This document shows positions 1 through 11,296 of a stretch of 64,000 bases of DNA, piece by piece (the stretch's first letter is position 1; each line of letters begins with the position of its first letter). The stretch spans positions 50,486,119-50,550,118 of the forward strand of contig CM075760.1 in NCBI GenBank assembly GCA_037974335.1, given 5' to 3'. Position numbers and translations under genes: made by a program. Below the pieces are notes generated by a model. The model searched no databases. It was given only the letters and a program-made list of their open reading frames with translations, and was not told the origin of the DNA. This stretch comes from Prionace glauca. Lineage: Eukaryota > Chordata > Chondrichthyes > Carcharhiniformes > Carcharhinidae.

Positions 1-54
1 AATGTCCATCTAAGCTAACCCCATTTGCCTGTATTTGGCCCATATCCCTTTAAA

Positions 55-1067
55 CATAAGAACATAAGAATTAGGTGCAGGAGTCGGCCATTTGGCCCCT
101 TGAGCCTGCTCCGCCATTCAATGAGATCACGGCTGATCTTTTCGTGGACTCAGTTCCATTTATCCGCCCTCTCACCATAATCCTTAATTTCTTTACAGTT
201 CAAAGATTTATCGATCCTCGTCTTAGAAGCATTAAATGAGGTGGCCTCAACTGCTTTCCTGATCGAGGAATTCTACCTCTCATATCGATATATCTGTCCA
301 AATGCCTTTTAAATTTTGTCAGTGTCCTGCCTCAACCACTTCCTCTGGCAGCTCATTCCACATACGTATCACCCTCTATTTAAAAAAATGTTCCAAAAGT
401 TCCCATTAATTATTACTCCTCTTACGTTAAACCTGTGCCGGTTAGTTCTCGAATCCCCAACCCCGGGAAAACTTTGAGTGCATTCAACCAATCCATGCCT
501 CTCGCGATTTTATACTCATCTATAAGATCACCTCTCAGTCTCCTATGCGACAAAGAGAGAAGTTCTAGTTTGTCCAATCTCTCCATATAACTCAGTCTTT
601 TGAGTCCTGGCAACATCCTTGTAAATCTCTTGTGTGCTGTCTCCAGTTTAATAACATTTTTCCTACAGCAAGGCGACCAGAACTGAACACAATACTCCAG
701 GTGCGGTCTCACCAACATCCTGTACAACTGCAGCATAACTTCCCAATTTCTATACTCCATGCCCTGTCTGATGAAGCTCAGCATGCCAAAATCCTTCTGC
801 ACTGCCTTATCTACCTTTATACAACAGTGCACCTGAATTCCAGGATTCCTCTGTGCCAAAATATTCCCGAAGATCCTACCATTTACTATGAAAGTCGAAC
901 CTTGATTTGACTTTCCAAAATGTAACGCCTCACACTTATCTGTATTGATCCCCATTTGCCATTTCTCGGTAGACTTCCCCAGATGATCAAAGTCCTGCTG
1001 CAATTTTTGATAACGTTCCTCGCTGTCGACAATAGGACCTATTTTATTGTAATTTTCTAATTTTGTA
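55..1067 (-). mobile_element. CR1-like LINE, 3' half (RT C-terminus and 3' end)
   Basis: The minus strand between 1165 and 422 reads as the C-terminal part of a CR1-type reverse transcriptase, with the conserved blocks EKWQMGINTDKCEALHFGK, LVRPHLEYCVQFWSP and HRRLRGDLIDEYKI. The element runs leftwards to its 3' end near position 55, where the repeated octamer seen as cataagaa marks the usual short 3' terminal repeat. The copy is 5'-truncated and has lost its frame near the 3' end, so it is dead. Confidence 0.85.
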
Positions 1068-1680
1068 ATGTGACAAGTAGTGCACCACAGGGATCGTCGA
1101 AAAGAGGGATCTTGGAGGTCAGATGTACTGTTCTCTGAAGGTGAAGTCACAGTTAGATAAGGCAATAAAGAAGGCTTCTGGCATGCTGGCCTTCATCGGT
1201 CAGGGCATTGAGTATAGAAGTTGGGAAGTTATATTACTGTTGCACAGGACATTGGTGAGACCGCGCCTGGAGTATTCTGCTCGCCTTGCTATAGGAAGAA
1301 TGTTATTAAACTGGAAACAGTGCAGAAGATATTTACAAGGGTGTTGCCAGAACTCAAAGAACTGAGTTATAGGGAAAGACTGGACAGGCTAGGACTTATT
1401 ACATTGGAGTGCAGGAGACTGAGGGGTGATCTTGTAGAGGTGTATGCGATCATGACAGCCATGGATAGGGTAAATGCGCTTAATGTTTTTCCTAGGGATC
1501 AGTGCTGGAGCCTCGACTTTTTGCAATTTATATGAATGACTTGGATGAAGGGAATGAAGGTACGGTTGCTAAATTTGCTGACAACAATAGAGAGGAATTA
1601 AATTGTGAAGTGGATGTGAGGAGGCGACAAATTGAAGTAGATAGGTTAAATGAGTGGGAAAACTGTGGAAATTGGAACCA
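1068..1680 (+). mobile_element. Scrambled CR1-like LINE RT fragment
   Basis: Positions 1068-1095 encode the RT block before SAPQGS, and 1495-1680 continue it as VLEPRLFAIYMNDLDEG and a decayed FAD(D) box. Between them (1096-1493) lies a later RT part (ASGMLAFIGQGIEYRSWEV, then RRLRGDLVEVYAI) in two frames. The block order is therefore permuted, and the seven bases AGGGATC occur at both joints (1089-1095 and 1494-1500). Confidence 0.7.
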
Positions 1681-1880
1681 AAAAACAAAATGCTGGAAAA
1701 TCTCAGCAGGTCTGGCTGTATCTGTAAGGAGAGAAAACAACTGATGTTTCATGGCCAGATAACCCTTTGGACGCAAAACATCAGCTCTATTCGGTTCCGA
1801 TAAATGCTGCCAGACTTGTTGAGATTTTTCAGCATTTTCTCTTTTGATTTCAGATTCCAGCATCCGCAGTAATTTATTTA
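1681..1880. repeat. Foldback repeat family A (palindromic interspersed repeat)
   Basis: Bases 1684-1747 and 1776-1842 are imperfect inverted copies of one another. Each contains the core gctggaaaatctcagcaggt or its complement. Related one-armed copies occur at about 38390-38490 and 47930-48050. I recognise it as an abundant cartilaginous-fish repeat but cannot assign a transposon class. Confidence 0.6.
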
Positions 1881-2640
1881 CTGCCCTCAACAACTGATGA
1901 GAAATATTCATTTAGGATCTCACTCATCTTTCGTGGATCCGCACATAGATGACCTTGTTGATCCTTAACTGAGCCTATTCTCTCCCTTATTACTCTTTTA
2001 TTCTTTATGTATTTGTAGAAGCGCTTTGGATTCTCCTTTGCCTCATCTGCCAAAACAATTTCATGTTCCCTTTTTTCCCTCCTGATTTCTCTCTTAACAC
2101 CAGTCCTATACCCCCTATAATCTTCAAGAGATTCACTTGATCCCAGCTGTCTATGTACGTCAAATGCCTCTTTCTCTTCTTGACCAGGGCCTCAATATCT
2201 CGACTCATCCAGGGTTCCCTGCTTCTGCCAGGCTTGCTCTTCACTCTAAGAGGAATGTATTTACCCTGAACCCTGATTAACACACCTTTGAAAGCATACC
2301 ACTTACCAGATGTCCCTCTGCTTTCCCACAGACTTCCTCAATTAACTTTTGAAAGTTCCTGCCTGATATAATCAAAATTGGCCTTGCCCCAATTTGGAAT
2401 TTTAGCTTTGGGACAGACCAATCATTGTCCATAGCTATCTTAAAACCAAGAGAATTATGGCCATTGGTCCCAAAGTGATTCCCCACTCACACTTCTGTCA
2501 TCTGCCCTTCCTTATTTCCCAAGCGGAGGTCAAGTTTTGCCCCCTGTCTAGTTGAGCCATCCACAAACTGAATGAGAAACTCTTCCTGAATACATTCAAC
2601 AAAATACTTCAGATTAAGCTCCTCACAAAGATTAAATTTA
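1881..2640 (-). mobile_element. CR1-like LINE, endonuclease/RT linker region
   Basis: Minus-strand frames give SREPWMSRDIEALVKKRKRH and, further 5' in the element, a decayed IQEEFLIQFVDGSTRQGAKL block. These match the linker between endonuclease and RT seen in better copies at 48050-48725 and 55886-58975. Several frame changes show it is a dead fragment. Confidence 0.75.
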
Positions 2641-2659
2641 AAGGGTAAGGCATGGCAAG

Positions 2660-3220
2660 AGAACTCAAATCCATCGTGCGAACAAAGAACAAAGATACAG
2701 CACAGGAACAGGCGTTTGGGCCCTCCAAGTTGTCACTGACCATTCTGGTGACAGAACTAAAACCCTTCCAGGGACCATGTACCTCTACTCCCATCCCATT
2801 CATGTATTTGCTCACACGCTCCTTAAAAGTTGCTAGCTTTTCTGCTTCCACTATCTCCCTTCGCAGTGAGTTCCAGGCACCCATCACCCTCCGTATAAAA
2901 AATGTGCCTCGTATATCTCCTTTAAACTTTGTCTCTTGCACCACAAACCTATGCCCCCAGTAATTGACTCTTCGACTCTGAGAAAAAAGCTTCTCACAAT
3001 CCATTCTGTCCATGTCCCTCCTAATCTTATCGACTTCTGTCAGTTCGCCTCTCAACCTGCGTCATTCGAGTGAGAGCAAACTAAGTTTGGTCTCTGCTCT
3101 CCTCGTTGCAATTTCTCCCAGACAAGACAACATTCCTGTAGATCTTTTCTGTACCCTCTCCAAAGCGCCCACATCCTTCTGGCAGCCTGGCAACCAGAAT
3201 TGAACACTGTCTTCCAAGTA
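2660..3220 (-). mobile_element. CR1-like LINE 3' end (second subfamily)
   Basis: Minus strand, from 3220 down to a 3' tail at about 2680 (acaaagaacaaagatacagc). It encodes decayed RT C-terminal blocks (RRVMGAWNSLRREIVEAEKL) and ends in the 'cagcacaggaacaggc' 3' UTR signature. Copies with the same tail lie at 4110-4995, 54940-55885 and 62265-62995. Confidence 0.8.
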
Positions 3221-3334
3221 TGGCTTTGCGTGCTACCTGTGTTCCATATGGGAAAGCGGGGACATCGCCAGTGCGTGGGCCAAGCATGGGTGCATGAAGT
3301 GTCTTCAGCTGCGCTCTTTCCACAATCGTTCACT

Positions 3335-4110
3335 TCCTCCACTGCCAACAAACAGTGATAGCCGTGTGTGCCATCGTCAAGATGCACCACAGGAACTCAC
3401 TAAGGCTCTTGGAAGTTCGGGTTTCGGAACTGGAGCGGCACCTGGCGATGCTGTGGAGTATCTGCGAAGCAAGAATATCGTGGCCACAACAATAAGAGAG
3501 GCAGTCACACCACACGGTAAGATTCCACAGACAGGAAGGGAATGGATGACAGACAGGCAGAGAAAGAGGATAACAGTCAGGCAGAGAAAGAAGAGAACAA
3601 TTCCCCACTCAATAGATATACTATTTTTGATCCCTGTTGAGAGGAAAGGTCTCTCAAGGGAAAACAGCAAAGCCAAGTATCATTGAACTGGAGTCAGTTC
3701 TGCGGCAGAGTGAAATAGGAAAAATTATGGCAATGCAACAATTATGGGGGATTCATTTGTAACAGATAGTTGTTTCTGTGTCGCAAACGAGACTCCAGTA
3801 TGTTGCCTCCTTGATGCCGGAGTCAAGGATGTTTTAGAGCCGTTGCAGGATATGCTGGAGGGGGACGGTGAACAGCCAATGTTGTGGTACATATTGGTAC
3901 AAATGACATCGGTAAATAAAAAGTGGTGAGGTCCTTAAAGCAGAATATAGGGAGTTCGGAAGAAAGTTGAAAAGCAGAACCGGAAATGTGGCGATCTCAA
4001 GAATACTACCAGTGCAATGTGCTGCTCAGAATAGAATTAGCAGGATATCTCGGATGAACTTCCAACAGAGGAAATTCTCTGAGCAGTGACTCAGTCACTT
4101 CGACTGTACT
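3335..4110 (+). mobile_element. CR1-like LINE ORF1 remnant with SGNH esterase-like block
   Basis: After a short unrelated repeat piece (3335-3410), frames at 3411-3475 encode a coiled-coil-like segment (LEVRVSELERHLAMLW). Positions 3745-4010 then give GDSFVTDS and, across frames, a VHIGTND-like box followed by an EYRE(L)GRKLKSRTGN segment. GDS plus GTND are the oxyanion-loop motifs of SGNH/GDSL hydrolases, a domain known in the ORF1 protein of some CR1 LINEs. Frame breaks show it is not functional. Confidence 0.6.
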
Positions 4111-4995
4111 GTGGGTATTCACAGAACCCTCCAGTGACAAACTGGAGGAAGACACAGAGAATACAGTGGGATGTAGATAGACTGGAAAATTGGGTGGAAA
4201 AATGGAACTTAATCCAGACAAATACGAGGTGAAGCATTTTGGTAGATCCATTTCAGGTGGGAGATACAAAATAAATGGCAGAACGATCAGGAGCATAGAT
4301 ACACAGAGAGGCCTGGGGGTAGATGTCCACAGATTAATTAAAGTAGAAGCCCAGGTGGAAAAGGTGGTGAAGAAAGCATGTGTCAAGCTTGCCTTCACCG
4401 GACCATGCATCGAGTATAAAGATTGGCAAATTATTTTACAGTTGTATAAAACATTGGTTAGGCCTCATTTGGAATACTGCATGCAATTCTGGTTCACCAC
4501 ACTATCAGAAGGACGTGGAGGCTTTGGGGAGGGTGCAGAAAAAGATTTGCCAGGATGTTTCCTGATGTGGAGGGTATTAACTATAAGGAAAAATTGACAA
4601 AAACTGGATTGTTCTTTCTGGAAAGGCAGAGGCTGAGGGGGGACCTGATGGAAATTTATGCAATTATGTGAGGCAGAGATAGGGTGAACAGTTGGAAGCT
4701 TTTTTTTCCCCCAGGGCTGAAGTGACAATTACAAGGAGGCACAAGTTCAAGATAAGGGGGAAAAGGTTCAGTGAAGATGTGTAGGGAAGTTTTTACACAG
4801 AGGGTGGTGGAGGCCTGGAGTGTGAGATGGTTGAGGCCGTTAGTGAGCCACATTGAAGAGTCATCTTGATAGGCAAATGAACAAACAATAGAGAGTTACA
4901 AGCGGTTGGTTTATACCGGAAAATGCGATTGGCACAGGTTTGGAGGGCCGAAGAGCCTGTCCTGTGCTGTACTGTCCTTTATTTTTTTGTTTGAG
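4110..4995 (+). mobile_element. CR1-like LINE 3' end
   Basis: The frame at 4190-4597 encodes MELNPDKYEVKHFGRSISGG and LYKTLVRPHLEYCMQFW, the RT C-terminal part. The copy ends near 4980 with the cctgtcctgtgctgtactgt tail. It directly follows ORF1-type sequence, so 3411-4995 may be one element with a large internal deletion. Confidence 0.8.
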
Positions 4996-5785
4996 ATCAT
5001 TTAGCAGAGGCAGTAGAAGAGGATTCTAATGTTCAGTGTCTCCTTCTGTGTTCTTTCCTCCTGTCAAACTAATTTAAACTCTTCCCAATCGCACGCGTAA
5101 ACCTATTCACAAGGACTTTGGCCCTAGTGTGGTTCAGGTGCAGGCCATCGCTTTTGTACGCGTCCTAACTCACCTAGAAATGGTTCCAGAGATCTAGGAA
5201 TCTAAACCCTGAACGCTTGCACCAACTCTTGAGTCCTATGGAGATGAAATAGGATGCTTATCTGTCCTATTTTCCTATCCACTGCTGAGCTCACTATATT
5301 CTTGACGCAACGCCTCATTCTTCAGTTTGATTGTTAGATTGCTGGTACCGACAAGTGCCACGCCCCCTAACTCATCGCAATCCCTTTCAAGATACCCTGC
5401 AGCTATTCGTTCATATCCCTGGCCCTGCCACCAGGGAGGCAGCACACAATCCTGGAGTAATGTCTTCGGCCACGGAAATTCTGAATGCACTCATCTAAGG
5501 GACCAGCGTCCTTATCAGCATCCGAATGGAATCTCCATTAGTAACCTGGGGAGGCTCCTGCATTACCTGCCTGTTCTTTCTCGATTGTCTGGTGGTTACC
5601 CATTCCCTTCTTCCCTCCAGTGCCTTGCTCTGTGGTGTGACCACTTCTCAAAACGGACTATCCATGTAAATCCCAGCCTCATCAATGCACCCCAATGTAT
5701 TGAACTGTCGCCGAAACTCTGAAACCCTGAGCTCCAGTTTGTACCGCTGGGAGCACTTCTTGAACATGTGGTCATCTGGTCATCT
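4996..5785 (-). mobile_element. CR1-like LINE ORF1 remnant
   Basis: On the minus strand 5750-5275 reads as a coiled-coil-like start (KLELRVSEFRRQF) followed by CVLPPWWQGQGYERIAAGYL, VALVGTSN (a decayed GTND box) and NEALRQEYSELS. These are ORF1 blocks of a CR1-type element in another subfamily from 3335-4110. Frame shifts and stops are present. Confidence 0.55.
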
Positions 5786-6420
5786 CATAAGAACATAAGA
5801 ACATAAGAAAAAGGAGCAGGAGTAGGCCATCTAGACCTCCGAGCCTGCCCCACCATTCAATAAGATCATGGCTGATCTGAAGTGGATCAGTTCCAGTTTT
5901 CCGCTCTCTCCCCATAACCCTTAATCCCCTCTCTTATCAGAAACCTATCTACCCGCGTCTTAGATATATTTAGCGAGGTAGCCTCCACCACTTCAACGGG
6001 CAGAGAATTCCAGAGATTCACCACCCTTTGAGTGAAGAAGTTCCTCCTCAACTCCGATCTTGAGGCTGTGCCCTCTAGTTCTGTTATCCTTTCTAAGTGG
6101 GAAGAATCTCTCTACCTCTACCCTATCCATCCCCTTCATTATCTTATACGTTTCTATAAGATTCCCCCCTCATCCTTCTAAACTCCAACGAGTACAGACC
6201 CAATCTATTTAATCTCTCTTCATAGTCCAACCCCCTCATCTCCGGTATCAGCCTAATAAACCTTCTCTGCACTCCCTCCGAGGCCAATATATCCTTCCGC
6301 AAGCGCAGCGACCAAAACTGCACACAGTACTCCAGCTACAACCTCACCAGTACCCAGTCCAGTTGCAGCAAAACCTCCCTACTTTGATATTCTATCCCCC
6401 TCGCTATAAAGGCCAAATCT
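5786..6420 (-). mobile_element. CR1-like LINE 3' end
   Basis: This minus-strand copy starts at the cataagaa terminal repeats (5786-5808), then has the 'gagcaggagtaggccatcta' tail and decayed RT C-terminal sequence. It matches the 3' portion of the better-kept copy at 14885-16545. Confidence 0.85.
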
Positions 6421-6577
6421 CAGACATTGTCAGCATCCAGGACATATGACAAGCTGCAAATTCCTTTTGGCTGCCCTCATCTGTCATGTCTTAAATGTAA
6501 AATTTACATGTAAGACCAGAACAAATCTAGATACAGATCAAAATAATACTTTTCGCAATAAATAATACATTTATTTT

Positions 6578-7090
6578 CACAGAACCACAGAATACTACAG
6601 GGCAGAAGAGACTTTTCTGCGCAACGAGTCTCCACCGATGCATGAAAGGCCCCAACTTTCCCACCTCATCTCACTTGCCAGCAGTTGACCCATAGCCATG
6701 AATGTTATTACATACCAAGTCCTCATCCAGGTACTTTTTAAATGATGTGAGGCATCCCACTTCCAGAATCCCCCAAGGCAGCACTTTCCAGACCGTCACC
6801 ACCCTCTGTGTAAAATTTCTTGAAATCCCCTCTGTACCTCCCACCCTTCACTTTTAATTCGTGTTTCTCATTACTAACCCTTCAACGAAAGACAACAGTT
6901 GCTCCCTATCCGTTTTGTACATACCCCTCATGATCTTGCACACTTCATTCAGTCGCCCCTCAGTCTTCTCTGCTCTAATGAAAACAACTCAAGCCTACAA
7001 CATCTCTTCATAATTTACATGTTCCATCTCAGGCAGCATCCTGGTACATCTCCTGTGCATCTACTCCAGAGCCCTCTTTTTAGGTTCAGC
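6578..7090 (-). mobile_element. LINE 3' fragment, divergent subfamily
   Basis: Minus-strand sequence resembles the RT C-terminus and 3' UTR of an older CR1/L3-like family (gaaccacagaatactacagg tail near 6595). No open frame of note remains. About 160 bases on the left (6420-6577) show nothing I recognise. Confidence 0.6.
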
Positions 7091-7299
7091 TATTTAAACA
7101 CTGGTCCTGCTATCAGTTCTCATGAACTAATCAGCTTACATTTTCCTGAGGCGTCACTCCTGGATTTTTTTCAAACTCAGCATGTTGTCTATGGCTGACC
7201 CTCGCAGGTCCAAAGGTATATGAGGGCCTCGAACCTCACTGTCTACATAACTGTCCTGGTGAGGTGTGTGCCTCGCAGGTCTGGTGCTCTCTGCTGCAT

Positions 7300-7625
7300 G
7301 AATCGTATGATCCCTACAGAAGGAAGGAGGAAATTAGGCCCATCGAGCCTGCACTGGCAACAATCACACCCAGGCCCTATTCACATAACACCAAATATTT
7401 ATCATCCTAATCCCCCTGACACTGGGGTTAATTTACCATAGCTGGTCAACTTAACCCGCACATCTTTGGTCTGTGGGAGGAAAGCGGAGCACCCGAAGGA
7501 AACCCAGGCAGACACAGGGAGAACATGTAATCTTCATACAGACAATGATCTGAGGCCGGAATTTAACCCACATCCCTGGAGTTCTGAGGAAGCATTGCGA
7601 ACCACTGAGCCATCATGACAACCTC
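7300..7625 (-). mobile_element. tRNA-headed SINE
   Basis: A minus-strand copy of the common SINE of this window. The tail (tccctacagaaggaaggagg) is at the left and the middle 'tgtgggaggaaag.ggagcac' at 7475. The tRNA-like head with B box is at the right end near 7560-7625. It is diverged. Confidence 0.85.
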
Positions 7626-7922
7626 AGGTGAGGCTTCAAACCTCACGCTTTCTATATCACTGCCTCCCTGTGAAACAAATCCCTCAAAGGTCCGATGCTG
7701 TCCACTGCCCAAAGGTGAGTGAGGGCTTTGATCCTTACACTCTCTTCAATCACTGTCCCGGTGAAACATACCCCTCCTATCTGGTGCTTTGCCTTGCCCA
7801 AGGGTGAGTGATAGCCTTAACCCTCACACTCTCCATATCACTGACTGGTGGAGCTCATCTCTCACAGGTTCACTACCCTCCGCTGCCTGAATCTGTTTGC
7901 TAGCCTCAAACTGCACGCTGTC

Positions 7923-8263
7923 TTATAGAACCATAGAACCCTACAGTGCAGAAACAGGCCCTTCGGCCCATCGAGTCTGCACCGAACACAATCCCACCCA
8001 GACCCTATCCCCATATCCCGACACATTTACCTGCTAATCCCTCTAACCTACACATCCCAGGACACTAAGGGGCAATTTTAGCATAGCCAATGAACCTAAC
8101 CCGCACATCTTTGGACTGTGGGAGGAAACCGGAGCACCCGGAGAAAACCCACGCAGACACGAGGAGAATGTGCAAACTCCACACAGGCAGTGACCCGAGC
8201 CGGGAATCGAACCCAGGACCCTGGAGCTGTGAAGCAGCAGTGCTAACCACTGTGCTACCGTGC
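7923..8263 (-). mobile_element. tRNA-headed SINE with target-site duplication
   Basis: A full-length minus-strand copy with tRNA-like head at 8190-8263 (B box as gaatcgaac), conserved core near 8100-8180 and tail at 7923. CGCTGTC at 7916-7922 and 8264-8270 is a likely target duplication. It lies inside the 88-bp tandem repeat. Confidence 0.9.
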
Positions 8264-8286
8264 CGCTGTCGCTGTCCTGGTGAATG

Positions 8287-8635
8287 GTAGGTGCAGGAAG
8301 GATGTTCCCAATAGTGGGGGCGTCGAGAACCAGGGGCTATCATCTAAAGATACTGGGTAAACCTTTTAGTATTGACATGAGGGGAAATTATTTCAGAGAG
8401 TGGTAAGCCTGTGGAATTCAGTACCATGGAAAGCAGTTGAGGCGAACACATTGTGTGTTTTCAAACAAGAGTTAGACATAACTCTTGGTGCGAAGAGGAT
8501 CAAAGGAAAGAGGGAACGGCAGGATCAAGCTACTGAATTGGATGATCAGCCATGATCATAATCAATGGAGGAGCAGGCTCAAAGAGGCAAATGGCCTACT
8601 CGTGCTCCGAGTATCAATGTTTTTATGATCAATGT
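8287..8635 (+). mobile_element. CR1-like LINE 3' end
   Basis: Plus-strand RT C-terminal and 3' UTR sequence (gtggaattcagtaccatgga; then 'ggaggagcaggctcaaag' and 'cctactcgtgctcc' at the end). It is short and without an open frame. It ends about 250 bp before the GPCR exon. Confidence 0.75.
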
Positions 8636-8882
8636 CTCTGCTGAGCACCCCATCACCCTGCACTGCCAGTTACCACTATTGCCTCCTGCCCTTTCTCTCC
8701 TCCAGTTTTTGGCGTTAAACATTTCCTTCCTGTGGCGTGTAGACCATCCCATTGGTTGTTCCAGGCTCATTGACTTCAATTCATCAAAAAATACATTAAC
8801 GCATCAGAAAATCTCAAAATCTCCTCATTCAAACTTACTTTGTTTCCGGCCTGAATTAATTATTTATTTCCCCTCTTTACAG

Positions 8883-9784
8883 TGAACATCATCACGATTG
8901 TTATCCTCATCCGTAAAAACTGTGGTCTCTCCAGATGTGTCACTTCTTACCTGGTGGCCATGGCTTTGGCAGATCTACTGGTTATCATTCTCGACTTGAT
9001 AATGAGACAGATTCCAATTGTTTTTGAGGAGCATTTTCATTTCCTGTTGTATATCCGTGTGTGTAACATCCACGCCGTCCTGCTTTATGCAGCCACTGAC
9101 TGTTCTGTCTGGTTCACTGTCAGTTTCACCTTTGATCGATTTGTGGCCATTTGCTGCCAGGAACTGAAAAAGAAATACTGCAGTGAGAAAACGGCAGTGG
9201 TGGTTCTGGGAACAGTGACAGTGCTGAGCTGTTTAAAGAACATTTTCTGGTGTTTTATGTTATTGGGTGCGTATGTACTCTTGAATGACCCCTGGTTTTG
9301 TGAGGTAACAGGCACTGTTCTGTTGTCCCCAGTCTGGGGCACAGTCGAGTTCGCCCACAACATTCTAACCCCGTGTGTCCCATTTGTCCTGATTCTGTTG
9401 TTCAATGTTTTCACTGTCAGGCACATTTTTGTGAGCAGCAGAGCCCGCAGGAGATTCCGGGCTCAAAGCAGTGGGGAGAGTCCCAAAGACACAGAGATGG
9501 AAAGTCGAAGGAAATCCATCATTTTGCTATTTGTTATCTCAGCCAATTTCATCCTGTTATGGTCAGTGTTAATGTTTTATTCGGTGTGGAAGCGTATGTT
9601 CAATTTGGGATATAAAGCGGTATTTCTCGATGGCTTTGTGATGGAACTGGCCTTCATGCTGCAGCTCCTGAGTTGCTGCACCAACACTGGAATATATGCC
9701 GTCACCCAGACGAAGTTCAGGCAGCAGTTGAAAAATGTGCTGTTGAATTCCTTTACTCCAATTCTCCATTTCATTAAAAGATAA
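8883..9784 (+). CDS. GPR139-like class A G-protein-coupled receptor, large 3' exon
   Basis: One exon encodes about 300 residues of a rhodopsin-class receptor from late TM1 to the C-tail. There is no ATG at the left edge. A pyrimidine-rich tract ending in cag at 8880-8882 is a good splice acceptor, and the first codon is split (xTG), so a 5' exon with the N-terminus must exist; I did not find it. Visible landmarks are TM2 (SYLVAMALADLLVIILDL), Cys in CNIHAVLLYA at the top of TM3, DRF in place of DRY after TM3, TM5 around TPCVPFVLILLFNVF, and TM6 with RRKSIILLFVISANFILLW. TM7 has SCCTNTGIYAVTQ, where NTxxY replaces NPxxY, followed by a short basic tail ending at 9784. It should sit in the plasma membrane and couple to G proteins; the ligand cannot be inferred. 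Resemblance to the GPR139/GPR142-like shark family is from memory. Confidence 0.85.
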
Positions 9785-11296
9785 GAAGAATGGTGTCACC
9801 CACATTTTCCAGAAATTTCTAATTTCATTCCACATTACAAGGAGGGGAATGGGGAAAAATCCCTTTGCATCCTCCCCTCCTATTGCCAGGACAACTTTAC
9901 TCCCAAACAGGATAACGGAGTGTGTCATGCAAATTAAAGACCAGACCAAAAACTGGAACAAAATATTGAATTTCGCATAGAATAACCAAGACTTCAGTAT
10001 GAAACTAGAAGATGGAAGAGGGGCTTTCGGGGAGTTAATTCATCCACAAAGTTTACTCTCCCATGAATAATACAAGTGCATGTTTAGCTCAAATTATATA
10101 AAAATGTGTCGACAGCCAACACTCTTGGCAGCTGTGTTCAAATGCATGTCAAATAAGCCCACGCTTTTCTGCAAAAATATCTTTGAAAATGATTTTTCTC
10201 CACTCTGTATTTTCTACTAAATGAAAAAAAAAATCAATATGTATGATCACGAGAACTCGAGACAGGCTAAGACCCAACACAGAAAATTGGTGTAAGGGAC
10301 TGCGTAGAATGACCTTCAAGAAAGACATCACATCCACAACCCACGAGCTCAGAATGGAAGCTTTGTTTAAACGAGTTATTTGGAAAATCTAGTCTGGATT
10401 TCAAAATTCAAGCCACTCATGGAAAGCATTATTGTGAAAGGTGATTGTAAAGCATGCTTTTTGGGGAGTGGAGTTTGGGAACTCTTATGTGACAATGGTC
10501 TGCGGGGGGGTGGGGGGTGAATTCTGAGGAGACATCCACTTGAAGTTCAGAGCGGACACCACAGCCATCTCCTGTGTTTATAGGGGATTGTGTTACTGAG
10601 AACCGTTGTCGGTTAAAGATTATACTTTATCATCCAAGTTAACCTTAAAATCAGTGTAACTTTGGCTAAAGATTACAATTCCTTTTAAAAATACAGCTAA
10701 CATTAATTTTAAAATCAGAAAATTCTTGTTTAAATCAGAATTGCTTGATTAAATCTCTGAATTACAAGTAAATCAAAATTACTTGTTTAAATCTCTTACT
10801 GCATTCACATGTACAGACTGTTCCCTTGTCAGCCCCACATTGGGCGCCATTGTTTTTGAACTTTGCTGCTTTTCTGGGTGAACTCCAGCTCTCCATTCCT
10901 CCGGCAGCGTCACCGCTCAAACTGAGTCTTTCTCCAACCTGCGCTGTTAATCTCACACTTACTGTTTCTGAGTGAAAACCACCTCCACTTCATTGGCGTT
11001 GAAAGAGTTTACTGCTGCATTCAATTGAACTTTTTCTTGTAATTGAGCCCGAGATTTGGACCCAGATCAGAGAGATATTTGTGTCAGTAGAAACAATAAA
11101 ATTTACCCCATTAACAGCCAGATTTTAACCCGCATCAGCATTTTGTATCATCAGCGCTTTGCAGCCGATAGCTCTCTTCTTTTTTGTTATTCACATGTGA
11201 CATTTCCAAGTCAGATGCTAAAGAGGAAATCTCTCTGTTACTGATTCTGACAGAACTGAAAGTAACGCAGGATTGTTGTACAGCAATAAATCTACA
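9785..11296. other. Intergenic, no recognised gene
   Basis: AT-rich sequence with no convincing exon, SINE or LINE. There is a G-run at 10504-10517, and TTAAA-type stretches occur at 10620-10800. I see no structure I can name. Confidence 0.5.

Larger units (their letters stand above)
7195..8290. repeat. ~88-bp degenerate tandem repeat, interrupted by two SINEs
   Basis: Units of about 85-95 bp begin with a 'ggtgagtgagggcct.ga.cctcaca' type sequence and end in 'ctgctgcctga'. They are seen at 7195-7300, 7626-7710, 7711-7800, 7801-7890 and 7891-7922, with a stub at 8271-8290. SINEs occupy 7300-7625 and 7923-8263. Confidence 0.65.

Noticed and set aside
3294-3686. A 130-codon plus-strand frame as a host gene
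   Set aside because: It overlaps LINE ORF1 sequence and a repeat scrap; the composition fits the repeat.
8065-8343. A 92-codon frame with SRRPHYWEHPS
   Set aside because: It is the SINE core and head read on the minus strand. Similar frames appear in every SINE copy of the window.
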